DNA from: Variovorax sp. CAN15
GTDB lineage: Bacteria > Pseudomonadota > Gammaproteobacteria > Burkholderiales > Burkholderiaceae_C
NCBI RefSeq assembly: GCF_030462475.1
Contig: NZ_JASMRZ010000003.1
Span: forward strand, 192,895-256,894
Length of the DNA stretch: 64,000 nt
Direction: 5' to 3'
The position numbers were made by a program, and so were the translations under genes. The notes under the pieces were generated by a model. That model made no database searches and had not been told where the DNA came from. It was given only the letters and a program-made list of their open reading frames with translations. Shown here piece after piece: positions 9,230 to 18,232 of the stretch; positions within the stretch are counted from its first letter, which is position 1, and each line of letters opens with the position of its first letter.

Positions 9230-9754
9230 TCAGTAGCCGCTGTTGCCGCCGCCGTAACCACCGCCGCCACCGCCCGAGCGGCCACCGCCGCCGCCACGGG
9301 GACCAGCGCCGTAGGGGCTGCGGAAACCGCCATCGCCACCACCGCCGCCGCCACCACTGCGGCCACCGCCGCCGTAGCCGCCGCCACCACCGCCGGAGCG
9401 GCCGCCACCACCGTAGCCGCCACCACCGCCGCCGTAGCCACCGCCACCACCGCCGCCATAACCACCACCGCCGCCGCCGTAGCCGCCGCTGCGCGGGGGA
9501 CGAGCTTCCATCGGACGTGCTTCGTTGACGACGACGCTGCGGCCGCCCAGGGGCTGGCCGTTCATGCCATTGATTGCGGCCTGTGCTTCCGCGTCACTGC
9601 CCATCTCGACGAAGCCGAAGCCCTTCGAGCGGCCGGTGTCACGTTCCATCATGACCTTGGCGCTGGTCACTGCGCCGAACTGCCCGAAGGCTTGTTCGAG
9701 ATCTCCGTCGCGCACCGAGTAGGGCAGGTTGCCGACGTACAGTTTGTTGCCCAT
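9230..9754 (-). CDS. Glycine-rich RRM RNA-binding protein
   Basis: The 174-residue protein has one RNA-recognition motif (~1-80), with RNP2 LYVGNLPY and RNP1 KGFGFVEM, followed by a ~90-residue tail made almost wholly of Gly-Gly-Tyr/Gly-Gly-Arg-Ser repeats. Such Rbp proteins bind single-stranded RNA and are commonly cold- or stress-induced in cyanobacteria and betaproteobacteria. ATG 9754 is chosen because AGGAG lies eight bases upstream on the minus strand; a TTG one codon earlier is in frame. A ~130-nt leader precedes it, which would fit post-transcriptional regulation. The tail is encoded by a highly repetitive (GGC/GGT)n tract, so its length may vary between strains. Confidence 0.93.
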   Translation of the reverse strand: MGNKLYVGNLPYSVRDGDLEQAFGQFGAVTSAKVMMERDTGRSKGFGFVEMGSDAEAQAAINGMNGQPLGGRSVVVNEARPMEARPPRSGGYGGGGGGYGGGGGGGYGGGGGGYGGGGRSGGGGGGYGGGGRSGGGGGGGDGGFRSPYGAGPRGGGGGRSGGGGGGYGGGNSGY

Positions 9755-9886
9755 CAAGGGACTCCTATAAACACATCAAGAAAAGCGATGGAGTCCCGAA
9801 AGCATCACTCAAACGAGAGCGTCGAGTCGCGCGAAACTGACCGATCACCGAACTGTCTCCCGACCAAAATGAAGAGGGAGGCTCGT

Positions 9887-9915
9887 GCATTATGGGTGAA
9901 ATATCCGAATTGCAA
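9887..9915 (-). promoter_or_regulatory. Candidate promoter for the RRM gene
   Basis: On the minus strand TTGCAA (9915-9910) and TAATGC (9892-9887) are 17 bp apart in an AT-richer island, giving a leader of about 125 nt. A perfect TTGACA also sits at 9949-9944, but its -10 is poor. This is pattern matching only. Confidence 0.3.
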
Positions 9916-10000
9916 GCGGGAAATTGCTTCTTGAGGTAGCACCTGTCAAAACTATTCAAAGGCTAGTGCTTACTCTCATGATCTGGCGAGGCCCTTCGCC

Positions 10001-10022
10001 CTACATCCGCGCACGGATGTAG
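10001..10022. promoter_or_regulatory. Perfect inverted repeat upstream of the Mn riboswitch
   Basis: CTACATCCG (10001-10009) and CGGATGTAG (10014-10022) form a perfect 9-bp dyad with a CGCA spacer, just before the conserved aptamer core. It may be an operator for a metal-responsive repressor or a 5' hairpin of the leader RNA. TAGAAT at 10020-10025 could be a -10 box overlapping it. Confidence 0.4.
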
Positions 10023-10027
10023 AATTC

Positions 10028-10190
10028 CGCCCGTCATTGGGGAGTAGCCGCCTTCCGATCTGCGAGAAGGGCCCGCGTCAACAGACTTGTCCTGTCCCAC
10101 CAGGATATGGCGCGTGCAGTGAACACACCTGGCGAGACCTTTGACCGTGCAACTTCGGGAATATGGCCGAAGGTGTTGCACGGTCAATTG
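10028..10190 (+). ncRNA. yybP-ykoY (manganese-sensing) riboswitch
   Basis: The leader carries, in order, the conserved pieces of this class: GGGGAGTAG (10039-10047), GTCAACA (10077-10083) and GGCGAGACCTTTG (10131-10143). These form the two loops that bind Mn2+ at the four-way-junction-derived aptamer. A P1-like pairing between CCGTCA near 10031 and TGACCG near 10142 is possible. TTGACCGTGCAAC (10141-10153) can instead pair perfectly with GTTGCACGGTCAA (10175-10187), a 13-bp competitor that looks like the expression platform. The gene downstream is a UPF0016 manganese-exporter-type protein, the standard partner of this riboswitch. Mn2+ probably turns expression on, as in the family. A third hairpin around CCTT/AAGG at 10193-10207 covers the probable ribosome-binding site. 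Confidence 0.9.
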
Positions 10191-10221
10191 CGTCCTTCGG
10201 CCCAAGGAACCCCACATCATC

Positions 10222-10785
10222 ATGGAAGCTTTTCTCGTAGCAACGGGCGTCGTCGCGCTCGCGGAAATGGGCGACAAGACCCAGCTCCTGGCCCTTCTCC
10301 TGGCCGCCCGCTTCAGGAAACCCTGGCCCATCGTCCTCGGCATCTTCGCCGCCACCGTCATCAACCACGCGCTTGCGGGCGCGGTCGGCAACTACATCAC
10401 GCGCTGGCTCGGGCCCGAGGTGCTGCGCTGGATATTGGGCGGCTCCTTCATCGCGATGGCCGTCTGGATGCTGATCCCCGACAAGCTCGACGACGACGAT
10501 GCCCCCGGTACCTCCAAGTTCGGCGTCTTCGGCACCACCGTGATCGCGTTCTTCCTCGCCGAGATGGGCGACAAGACCCAGATCGCCACCGTCATGCTCG
10601 CCGCCCGCTTCACGCACGACTACCTCTGGGTGGTCGTGGGCACCACGCTGGGCATGATGCTGGCCAACGCCCCCGTGGTGTGGCTTGGCGAGAGGATCGT
10701 GCGGCGCGTGCCGATCAAGCTTGTGCACGGGATCTCGGCTGCGATCTTCCTGGTGCTGGGCGTGATCATGATCATCGGCTGGTAA
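10222..10785 (+). CDS. UPF0016/TMEM165-GDT1 family manganese exporter
   Basis: A 187-residue membrane protein of about six helices in two homologous halves. Each half contains the family motif E-x-G-D-K-T: ALAEMGDKTQLLALLLAARF near residue 12 and FLAEMGDKTQIATVMLAARF near residue 112. Family members in bacteria (MneA/Mnx) export Mn2+ and protect against manganese excess. The Mn riboswitch directly upstream supports the same job here. The start follows an AAGGAA site at 10204-10209. Confidence 0.92.
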   Translation: MEAFLVATGVVALAEMGDKTQLLALLLAARFRKPWPIVLGIFAATVINHALAGAVGNYITRWLGPEVLRWILGGSFIAMAVWMLIPDKLDDDDAPGTSKFGVFGTTVIAFFLAEMGDKTQIATVMLAARFTHDYLWVVVGTTLGMMLANAPVVWLGERIVRRVPIKLVHGISAAIFLVLGVIMIIGW

Positions 10786-10808
10786 GAAAGTGGCCTAACC
10801 CTTCGCAG

Positions 10809-10901
10809 AAACACCGCGGAACCGGCTCCGCCGGGCCGCAGGTGCTGTCCCCCTTCCCGAGGGGGTTGGCGAAGCGACACGCAGCGCGCGAAGCCTGGGG
10901 G
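10809..10901 (-). repeat. Dispersed palindromic repeat, family A (copy in minus orientation)
   Basis: A ~93-bp intergenic element. Read on the minus strand it runs from CCCCCAGGCTTCGCGCG through a C-run/G-run hairpin to GCGGCCCGGCGGAGCC and GGTTCCGCGGTGTTTC. The same order of blocks recurs at 36349-36439 and 39885-39973. It lies between the Mn exporter and metX. Confidence 0.75.
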
Positions 10902-10978
10902 ATATACTTCCGCTGCGCCGATTTGCTTCAGCTTGCGGGCGCTTAATAAATTCAGCTAAAGACAGTCAGTTGGCGAAC

Positions 10979-11012
10979 AACCCGGCTCGTTTTTGGCGAG
11001 GCCGGGTTTTTT
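10979..11012 (+). terminator. Intrinsic terminator or attenuator immediately before metX
   Basis: AACCCGGC-TCG (10979-10989) pairs with CGAGGCCGGGTT (10997-11008) with one bulge, then runs into six T (11007-11012). It ends only five bases before the metX ATG. It may end transcripts entering from the exporter side. Given its position inside the probable metX leader (possible -10 AT-rich box near 10944-10951), it may instead be a transcription attenuator. Confidence 0.7.
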
Positions 11013-11017
11013 CATTC

Positions 11018-12181
11018 ATGTCGTCGTCACCACCTCTGGTCGTCACATCGCAATCGATGCAGTTCGCGGGTCCGCTGGCCCTGCGCAGCGGCGCATCGAT
11101 CAGCGACTACACGCTCGCCTACGAAACCTACGGCACCCTCAACGCCGAGCGCAGCAATGCCGTGCTCGTGTGCCATGCGCTCAATGCCTCGCACCACGTC
11201 GCGGGCGTCTACCAGGGGCAGGCTCGCTCCGAGGGCTGGTGGGACAACATGGTGGGCCCAGGCAAGCCGCTCGATACCGACCGCTTCTTCGTGATCGGCG
11301 TGAACAATCTCGGTTCCTGCTTCGGCTCGACCGGCCCGATGCACGTCAACCCCGCCACCGGCCGCGTCTACGGCGCCGACTTCCCGGTGGTCACGGTGGA
11401 AGACTGGGTCGACGCCCAGGCCGCCCTGCTCGACGCGCTCGGCATCGAGACACTCGCCGCCGTCATGGGCGGCAGCCTCGGCGGCATGCAGGCGCTGTCG
11501 TGGACCTTGCAGTACCCCGATCGCGTGCGCCACGCCGTGGTCGTGGCCAGCGCGCCCAACCTCACGGCCGAGAACATCGCCTTCAACGAGGTGGCGCGCC
11601 GCGCCATCGTCACCGACCCCGATTTCCACGGCGGTCACTTCTACGAGCACGGCGTGGTGCCCAAGCGCGGCCTGCGCATCGCGCGGATGATCGGCCACAT
11701 CACCTACCTCAGCGACGACGTGATGAACGCCAAGTTCGGCCGCATCCTGCGCAGTGCCGTGGAGGGCGAGGTGGCGGGCGCCGACTACCGCTACTCCACG
11801 CAGGACGTCGAGTTCCAGATCGAGAGCTACCTGCGCTACCAGGGCGACAAGTTCAGCGAATACTTCGACGCCAACACCTACCTGCTGATCACCCGCGCGC
11901 TCGACTATTTCGACCCCGCGCGCAGCCACGGCGGCAAGCTCAGCGCCGCGCTGGCCCAGGCGCGCGCCAAGTTCCTGCTGGTGAGCTTCAAGACCGACTG
12001 GCGTTTCTCGCCCGCGCGCAGCCGCGAGATCGTCAAGGCGCTGCTCGACAACAGCCGCAACGTGAGCTATGCCGAGATCGACGCGCCGCACGGCCACGAC
12101 GCCTTCCTGCTCGACGACGTGCGCTACATGGGCGTGGTGCGTTCCTACTTCGAGCGCGTCGCCCGGGAGTTCCAGCAATGA
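11018..12181 (+). CDS. metX: Homoserine O-acyltransferase MetX
   Basis: Acylates homoserine (acetyl or succinyl) to feed direct sulfhydrylation to homocysteine in methionine synthesis. The 387 residues form an alpha/beta-hydrolase fold with nucleophile elbow [12 protein letters not shown] (Ser153), the oxyanion region [12 protein letters not shown], and the terminal His in [15 protein letters not shown] 11018 gives the usual length but has no Shine-Dalgarno, because the terminator hairpin ends five bases before it; ATG 11057 is the next in-frame choice. metW overlaps by four bases, the standard metXW pair of beta- and gammaproteobacteria. Confidence 0.95.
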   Translation: MSSSPPLVVTSQSMQFAGPLALRSGASISDYTLAYETYGTLNAERSNAVLVCHALNASHHVAGVYQGQARSEGWWDNMVGPGKPLDTDRFFVIGVNNLGSCFGSTGPMHVNPATGRVYGADFPVVTVEDWVDAQAALLDALGIETLAAVMGGSLGGMQALSWTLQYPDRVRHAVVVASAPNLTAENIAFNEVARRAIVTDPDFHGGHFYEHGVVPKRGLRIARMIGHITYLSDDVMNAKFGRILRSAVEGEVAGADYRYSTQDVEFQIESYLRYQGDKFSEYFDANTYLLITRALDYFDPARSHGGKLSAALAQARAKFLLVSFKTDWRFSPARSREIVKALLDNSRNVSYAEIDAPHGHDAFLLDDVRYMGVVRSYFERVAREFQQ

Positions 12182-12768
12182 GCGACCTCGAACATCAACG
12201 ACTCATTGCCGAGTTGGTGCCGCAAGGCTCGCGCGTGCTCGACCTCGGTTGCGGCGACGGCGCCCTGCTCGACCTGCTGCAGCGCGAGCGCGGCTGCACC
12301 GGCTACGGCGTGGAGATCGCCGACGACAACGTGCTGCAGTGCATCCGTCGCGGCGTCGACGTGATCCAGCTCAACCTCGACGAAGGCCTCGCGATGTTCG
12401 ACGACGCCTCCTTCGACGTGGTGCTGCAGATCGACACGCTGCAGCACCTGCGCAATGCCGAGGTCATGCTGCGCGAGACCGCGCGCGTGGGCCGCATCGG
12501 CATCGTCGCCTTCCCCAATTTCGCGCACTGGCCCAATCGCCTGAGCGTGGCGCGCGGGCGCATGCCGGTGACGCGCCGCCTGCCCTACCAGTGGTACGAC
12601 ACGCCCAACATCCGCGTCGGCACTTTCAAGGACTTCGAGGTGCTCGCCGGCAAGAACAACCTGCGCGTGCTCGACGCCTTCGGGCTGCAGAACGGCCGCG
12701 CCGTGCGCTGGCTGCCCAACGCGCGTGCCAGCACGGCGGTCTTCAAGTTCGAGCGCGGCGGCGGCTGA
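12178..12768 (+). CDS. metW: Methionine biosynthesis protein MetW
   Basis: A 196-residue protein with a class-I SAM-methyltransferase fold: motif [16 protein letters not shown] (~residues 20-34), then [10 protein letters not shown] and [13 protein letters not shown]. MetW is required with MetX for homoserine acylation in several proteobacteria; a methyltransferase reaction is not established. The conserved [10 protein letters not shown] and [11 protein letters not shown] blocks identify the family. It starts inside the metX stop (ATGA), indicating translational coupling. Confidence 0.94.
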   Translation: MSDLEHQRLIAELVPQGSRVLDLGCGDGALLDLLQRERGCTGYGVEIADDNVLQCIRRGVDVIQLNLDEGLAMFDDASFDVVLQIDTLQHLRNAEVMLRETARVGRIGIVAFPNFAHWPNRLSVARGRMPVTRRLPYQWYDTPNIRVGTFKDFEVLAGKNNLRVLDAFGLQNGRAVRWLPNARASTAVFKFERGGG

Positions 12769-12793
12769 CCGCTTCAGAAGAGCGCATCGCCGG

Positions 12794-13381
12794 ATGAGCT
12801 TCACGCTCGCACAGCCCGTCCACAGCGAGCTGATCATCAAGAAGAGCCGCTTCATCGGCTGCGTGCAGCCGGTGGTCGATCGCGCCGCCGCGCTGGCCGT
12901 GGTCGCCTCGCTGCGCGCCCAGCATCCCGCGGCCGCGCACGTGTGCTGGGCGCTCATGGCGGGCGGCCAGTCGGCCGCCAATGACGACGGCGAGCCCGGC
13001 GGCACCGCGGGGCGTCCGATGCTGGAGGTGCTGCGCCACCAGCAGGTAGAAGGCGCGCTCGCGACCGTGGTGCGCTACTTCGGCGGCGTGAAGCTGGGCG
13101 CGGGCGGCCTCGTGCGGGCCTACACCGACGCGGTCGCCCAGGCCCTGCTCGGCGCCACGCTGGTGCCGCTGCTGCGCCAGCGCAGCCTGCGCTGCACCGT
13201 GCCCTATGCGCTCGAAGGACTGGTGCGGCGCGAGCTTGCGGCGGCGGGCGCGGTGCTCGAAGGCGTGCAGCATGGCGACGACGTGGCCTTCGCCTTCTCG
13301 CTGCCGGAGCCCGATGCCGACGCCTTCATCGCGCGCCTCGGCGATGCTGGGCAAGGGCGCGTCGCCTGGCCGCAGGAGTGA
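12794..13381 (+). CDS. YigZ/IMPACT family protein
   Basis: The 195-residue protein has the UPF0029 (IMPACT) N-terminal domain with KKSRFIGCVQPV, HVCWALMAG and the signature DDGEPGGTAGRPMLEVL, followed by GGVKLGAGGLVRAY. A C-terminal DUF1949-like EF-G domain V fold follows. Bacterial members are of uncertain biochemical role. Its 3' end overlaps the oppositely oriented ion-channel gene by 56 bp. Confidence 0.88.
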   Translation: MSFTLAQPVHSELIIKKSRFIGCVQPVVDRAAALAVVASLRAQHPAAAHVCWALMAGGQSAANDDGEPGGTAGRPMLEVLRHQQVEGALATVVRYFGGVKLGAGGLVRAYTDAVAQALLGATLVPLLRQRSLRCTVPYALEGLVRRELAAAGAVLEGVQHGDDVAFAFSLPEPDADAFIARLGDAGQGRVAWPQE

Positions 13382-14258
13382 GCCTCTTCGCCGGTGCAGC
13401 GGGTGACGGTTCGACCATCGCGAGAACGCCGCGCGGCGCCAACGGGACCGCTGCCGATTCGTCGCCGCTGCCGTGCCGCGCCATCTCGGCGGTCACGATG
13501 CCGGTCGGCACCGCGAGCACGCCCCAGCCCACCAGCATCATCACCGAGGCGATGGCGCGGCCCAGGTCGGTCTTGGGCACGAGGTCGCCGAAGCCCACGG
13601 TGGCCATCGTCGAGATCGCCCAGTAGATCGCCACCGGAATGCTGGTGAAGCCGTGCTGCGGCCCCTCGACCACGTACATCAGCGTGCCCATCACCAGTAC
13701 CACCAGCATCACGAAGCCCACGAACACGGTGATCTTTCGCCGGCTCGCCGCCACCGCCGACACCAGCGCGCGGTACTCCGCCGAGTAACGCGACAGTTTG
13801 AAGATGCGGAACACGCGCAGCAGGCGCAGGATGCGCACGTCGATGAGGTAGCCCAGCCCCATCTCCGGCGCGAAGACCACGAGAAAGGTCGGCAGCAGCG
13901 CCAGCAGGTCGATCACGCCGTAGAAGCTCGTCGCGTAGCGCAGCGGCTTGTTCACGCAGCTCAGCCGCGCGATGTACTCCAGCGTGAAGAGAATGGTGAA
14001 GATCCATTCGAGCACGTTGAACACCGAGCGCCACTGCTCGCGTATGGACTGCACGCTGTCGAGGATCACCACCAGCACGCTGGCCACGATCACCGCGATC
14101 AGCGCGAGGTCGAACCACAGCCCCGCGCGCGTGTCTGCCTCGAAGATCACCGTGAAAAGAGTGCGCCGCCAGCCGTGCGCGGGCTTGTCGAAGCGCGAGT
14201 CGGTGGTGGACGACATCGCGCGCGATGCGGCGTTCCATTGGGCGTTTGAAGAGCTCAT
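13326..14258 (-). CDS. Voltage-gated-type six-TM potassium channel
   Basis: The 310-residue ion channel has a six-helix arrangement. S1 is around LWFDLALIAVIVASVLVVI, the S4 sensor carries Arg/Lys at every third position (RILRLLRVFRIFKLSR, ~residues 145-160), and the pore loop has the K+ selectivity filter TVGFGD (~residue 220) before S6. A short basic Ala-rich C-terminus follows and there is no RCK domain. It resembles bacterial Kv-like channels. The last 56 bp overlap the convergent IMPACT-family gene, so that stretch codes on both strands. Confidence 0.9.
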   Translation of the reverse strand: MSSSNAQWNAASRAMSSTTDSRFDKPAHGWRRTLFTVIFEADTRAGLWFDLALIAVIVASVLVVILDSVQSIREQWRSVFNVLEWIFTILFTLEYIARLSCVNKPLRYATSFYGVIDLLALLPTFLVVFAPEMGLGYLIDVRILRLLRVFRIFKLSRYSAEYRALVSAVAASRRKITVFVGFVMLVVLVMGTLMYVVEGPQHGFTSIPVAIYWAISTMATVGFGDLVPKTDLGRAIASVMMLVGWGVLAVPTGIVTAEMARHGSGDESAAVPLAPRGVLAMVEPSPAAPAKRLTPAARRRALAQHRRGAR

Positions 14259-14372
14259 GGCGCCACATTGTCATGCGCGCGATCGACTTATTCGGTTACG
14301 CTTCTTGCGCAATGAAGTGCCGCAGGCCGTGAGTGCGTTCTTACGATAGTCCCTTTCATGAGGAGCTCCCCT

Positions 14373-14894
14373 TTGGCTACACAGTCCCCCTTCTTCGGCA
14401 AGCGCGATCGTGACACCGATTCGTTGACATCCCGCCCCGCGCCGCTCGTCGGTTCGGGCACCAACCTCTCCGGAACCCCCGTCAATCCCTCTTCGCTCAC
14501 CGCGCAGCAAGGCGGCCTGAATGCCGCAGCGGCGCCCGCCGTCAAGGAAGGTGGCAGCAAGCTCACCGTCGGCCCCAACATCAAGCTCAAGGGCGTGGAG
14601 ATCACCGACTGCGACACGCTCGTGGTCGAAGGCCTCGTCGAAGCCACCATGGACTCGCGCCTGATGCAGATCGCCGAACAGGGCGCCTTCAAGGGCTCGG
14701 CCGAAATCGACATCGCCGAGATCCGCGGCGTATTCGACGGCAGCCTCACCGTGCGCGAGAAGCTCGTCATCCATTCGACCGGCAAGGTCACCGGCAAGAT
14801 CCGCTACGGCAAGATCGTGATCGAGGAAGGCGGCCAGATCTCCGGCGAGATCAGCTTCGGCGCCGCCAAGCCCTCGCTGCAGGCCGCGGCCTGA
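14373..14894 (+). CDS. Bactofilin family cytoskeletal protein
   Basis: Bactofilins polymerise into beta-helical filaments that localise envelope enzymes. The central DUF583 domain (~55-165) has the repeating beta-helix pattern (VEGLVEATMDSRLMQIAE, GAFKGSAEIDIAEIRGVF, KVTGKIRYGKIVIEEGGQISG), flanked by a polar N-terminal and a short Ala-rich C-terminal tail. I prefer the TTG at 14373 as start: GAGGAG lies seven bases before it. The ATG at 14358 contains that Shine-Dalgarno within its own first codons and has none upstream. With the ATG the protein is 178 residues, with the TTG 173. The promoter region overlaps that of the divergent channel gene. Confidence 0.92.
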   Translation: MATQSPFFGKRDRDTDSLTSRPAPLVGSGTNLSGTPVNPSSLTAQQGGLNAAAAPAVKEGGSKLTVGPNIKLKGVEITDCDTLVVEGLVEATMDSRLMQIAEQGAFKGSAEIDIAEIRGVFDGSLTVREKLVIHSTGKVTGKIRYGKIVIEEGGQISGEISFGAAKPSLQAAA

Positions 14895-14898
14895 AGTC

Positions 14899-14996
14899 GG
14901 CCCCCCGGCTCTTCACTCCGCTTCGCTGCGTGTAGCTCCACCCCCGAGGGGGTGGCGCGGGCCGCCTTGGGAACGGCCCGGCGGCGCCCGCAGGCT
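14899..14996 (+). repeat. Dispersed palindromic repeat, family B
   Basis: This intergenic block contains CTTCGCTGCGTGTAG, a hairpin CCACCCCCGAGGGGGTGG, then GGCCGCCTTGGGAACGGCCC and GGCGGC. The same layout is at 38230-38321 and in degraded form near 26560-26620. It fills the space between the convergent bactofilin and DUF72 genes and could act as their terminator. Confidence 0.7.
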
Positions 14997-15000
14997 TCTT

Positions 15001-15771
15001 TCACTCGGTAGGTGCGGTCCATCCAAGACGCTCCAGCAAGGCACCGGCAGCCGCCGGTGCCTTTTCCTTGGCGCCGTTGATGAAGTAGACGAACACGTCG
15101 CGCTTCTTCGGCGAGGCGCCCCAGCCTCGCGCGCGCTCGGCCCATGTGTCGAGGGCCTTCGGCGCGTAGCCCGTCTTCAGCATGGCGTCGGCCATCATCA
15201 GCCGCGCGTAGGCGATGTCGCCCTCGGGCTCCTCGAAGGACGGGAATTTCTCGGCGTCGGTGAACACCGTCGACACCTTGTACTTCTTCGCGAGCGCCTT
15301 GTAGGCGGGCACGATGAAGCTCTCGTGCCGCACGTCCATCACGTGCCGCAGCACGCGGCTGCCCTCCTTCTTCGGCAGCAGCGCCAGGAAGGCCTCGAAG
15401 TCCTCCGCGTCGAACTGCTTGGTCGGCATGAACTGCCACACGATGGGCCCGAGCTTGTCGCCCAGCTCGGCCACGCCACTGTCGATGAAGCGCTTGATGG
15501 AATCGCCCGCGCCCGACAGCAGCTTGCGGTTGGTCGCGAAGCGCGAGGCCTTCATCGAGAAGACGAAGTCGTCGGGCGTGTCGTCATGCCACTTGCGGAA
15601 GGTCTCGGGCTTGAAGGTGCTGTAGTAGGTGCCGTTGATCTCGATGGCGCTGACCTTGCGGCTCGCGTAGTTCAGCTCCTTCGCGTGCGCCAGTCCCTTG
15701 GGGTAGAAGTTGTCGCGCCAGGGCTCGTAGGTCCAGCCGCCGATGCCCACCTTGATGTTCGCCTTGCTCAC
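15001..15771 (-). CDS. DUF72 (YecE-like) family protein
   Basis: A 256-residue TIM-barrel-like DUF72 protein. Family marks are the N-terminal VGIGGWTYEPWRDNFYP, IEINGTYYSTFKPETFRKW and FVFSMKASRF, then RHVMDVRHESF and a late YFINGAK stretch. Its biochemical role is not known; DUF72 proteins are linked by context to metal or nucleic-acid metabolism in some genomes. Translation starts at GTG 15771, with GGAGG five bases upstream. It is divergent from the M20 peptidase gene. Confidence 0.88.
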   Translation of the reverse strand: MSKANIKVGIGGWTYEPWRDNFYPKGLAHAKELNYASRKVSAIEINGTYYSTFKPETFRKWHDDTPDDFVFSMKASRFATNRKLLSGAGDSIKRFIDSGVAELGDKLGPIVWQFMPTKQFDAEDFEAFLALLPKKEGSRVLRHVMDVRHESFIVPAYKALAKKYKVSTVFTDAEKFPSFEEPEGDIAYARLMMADAMLKTGYAPKALDTWAERARGWGASPKKRDVFVYFINGAKEKAPAAAGALLERLGWTAPTE

Positions 15772-15866
15772 GTGGCCCTCCGGGTTGAGATCGCCCGCAC
15801 TCTACGCGCGGACGCTCCCGGGCGCAAAATGCGTGCTTTCTTTCGTCACCCGCGGAGAACCCACCG

Positions 15867-17374
<1,508 letters not shown>

Positions 17375-17378
<4 letters not shown>

Positions 17379-18232
17379 GCGAGGCGCTGCCTTTGCCGCA
17401 GCGCGTTTCGCTGTCGACCCCGGACGGCGAGACGCTCGCCCTGCGCCGGCTGCCGGCGCCCGGCCCGGCCCGCGCGGTGATCGTGGTGGTCCATGGGCTC
17501 GGCGAGCATGCGGGCCGCTATCACGCGCTCGCCGAATGCCTGCACGAATGGAACTTCGCCGTGTGGGCGCACGACCACTTCGGGCACGGTGAATCGACCG
17601 GTGCGCGCGGCGGCCTGCCGGGCGAACTGCGGCTGGTGGACGACCTTGCCCTCCTGATCGACGACGCGCGCCGCGAGAACCCCGGCCTGCCGCTGGTGCT
17701 GCTGGGCCACAGCCTGGGCGGGCTGGTCGCCGCGAGCCTGGTGGCGCGCGGCGTGCGGCAGGTCGATGGGCTGGTGCTTTCCTCGCCGGGGCTCGACCCG
17801 GGCCTCAGCGGCTTCCAGAAGATGCTGCTCGCGGTGCTGCCGCGCCTGGCGCCCAACCTGCGCGTGGGCAACGGGCTGGACGACAACTACCTCTCGCACG
17901 ACCCGGCCGTGGTGCAGGCCTACCGCGACGATCCGCTCACGCACGACCGCATCGGCGGGCGCCTCGCGCGCTTCCTGGCCTACGAAGGAGGAACCGTGCA
18001 GCAGCGCGCTGCGAACTGGCCGGTGCCGACACTGCTGCTCTACGCGGGCGACGACCGTCTCGTGCGGCCCGCCGCGAGCCGCGCCTTCGCATCGGCGGCG
18101 GCGTCCGGCGGCAAGGTCGAGGCGCACTGCTTCGACACGCTGTACCACGAGATCTTCAACGAGCTCGAGGCCGAACCGGTCTTCGAAGCCCTGCAGCGCT
18201 GGCTCAACCGGCGTTTTCCGCCGCGGGCCTGA
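17375..18232 (+). CDS. Alpha/beta hydrolase, monoacylglycerol-lipase-like
   Basis: A 285-residue serine hydrolase with HGLGEHAGRYHALAE (oxyanion region), the H-x4-D-like DHFGHGES, and the nucleophile elbow GHSLGG (Ser ~112). The acid Asp is in YAGDDRLV and the His in LYHEIFNE. The layout matches bacterial monoacylglycerol lipase/lysophospholipase (Hydrolase_4). It starts at TTG 17375, overlapping the TGA of the peptidase gene, so it should be translated by coupling. Its 3' end overlaps the convergent MFS gene by 29 bp. Confidence 0.9.

Noticed and set aside
9237-9500. CRISPR-like or tandem-repeat array
   Set aside because: The period is 3-12 bases and translates as Gly-rich repeats of the RRM protein; there are no unique spacers.
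9755-10000. Additional small gene between the RRM gene and the riboswitch
   Set aside because: Short frames there have atypical codons and no ribosome-binding site; the space is accounted for by the RRM leader and promoter candidates.
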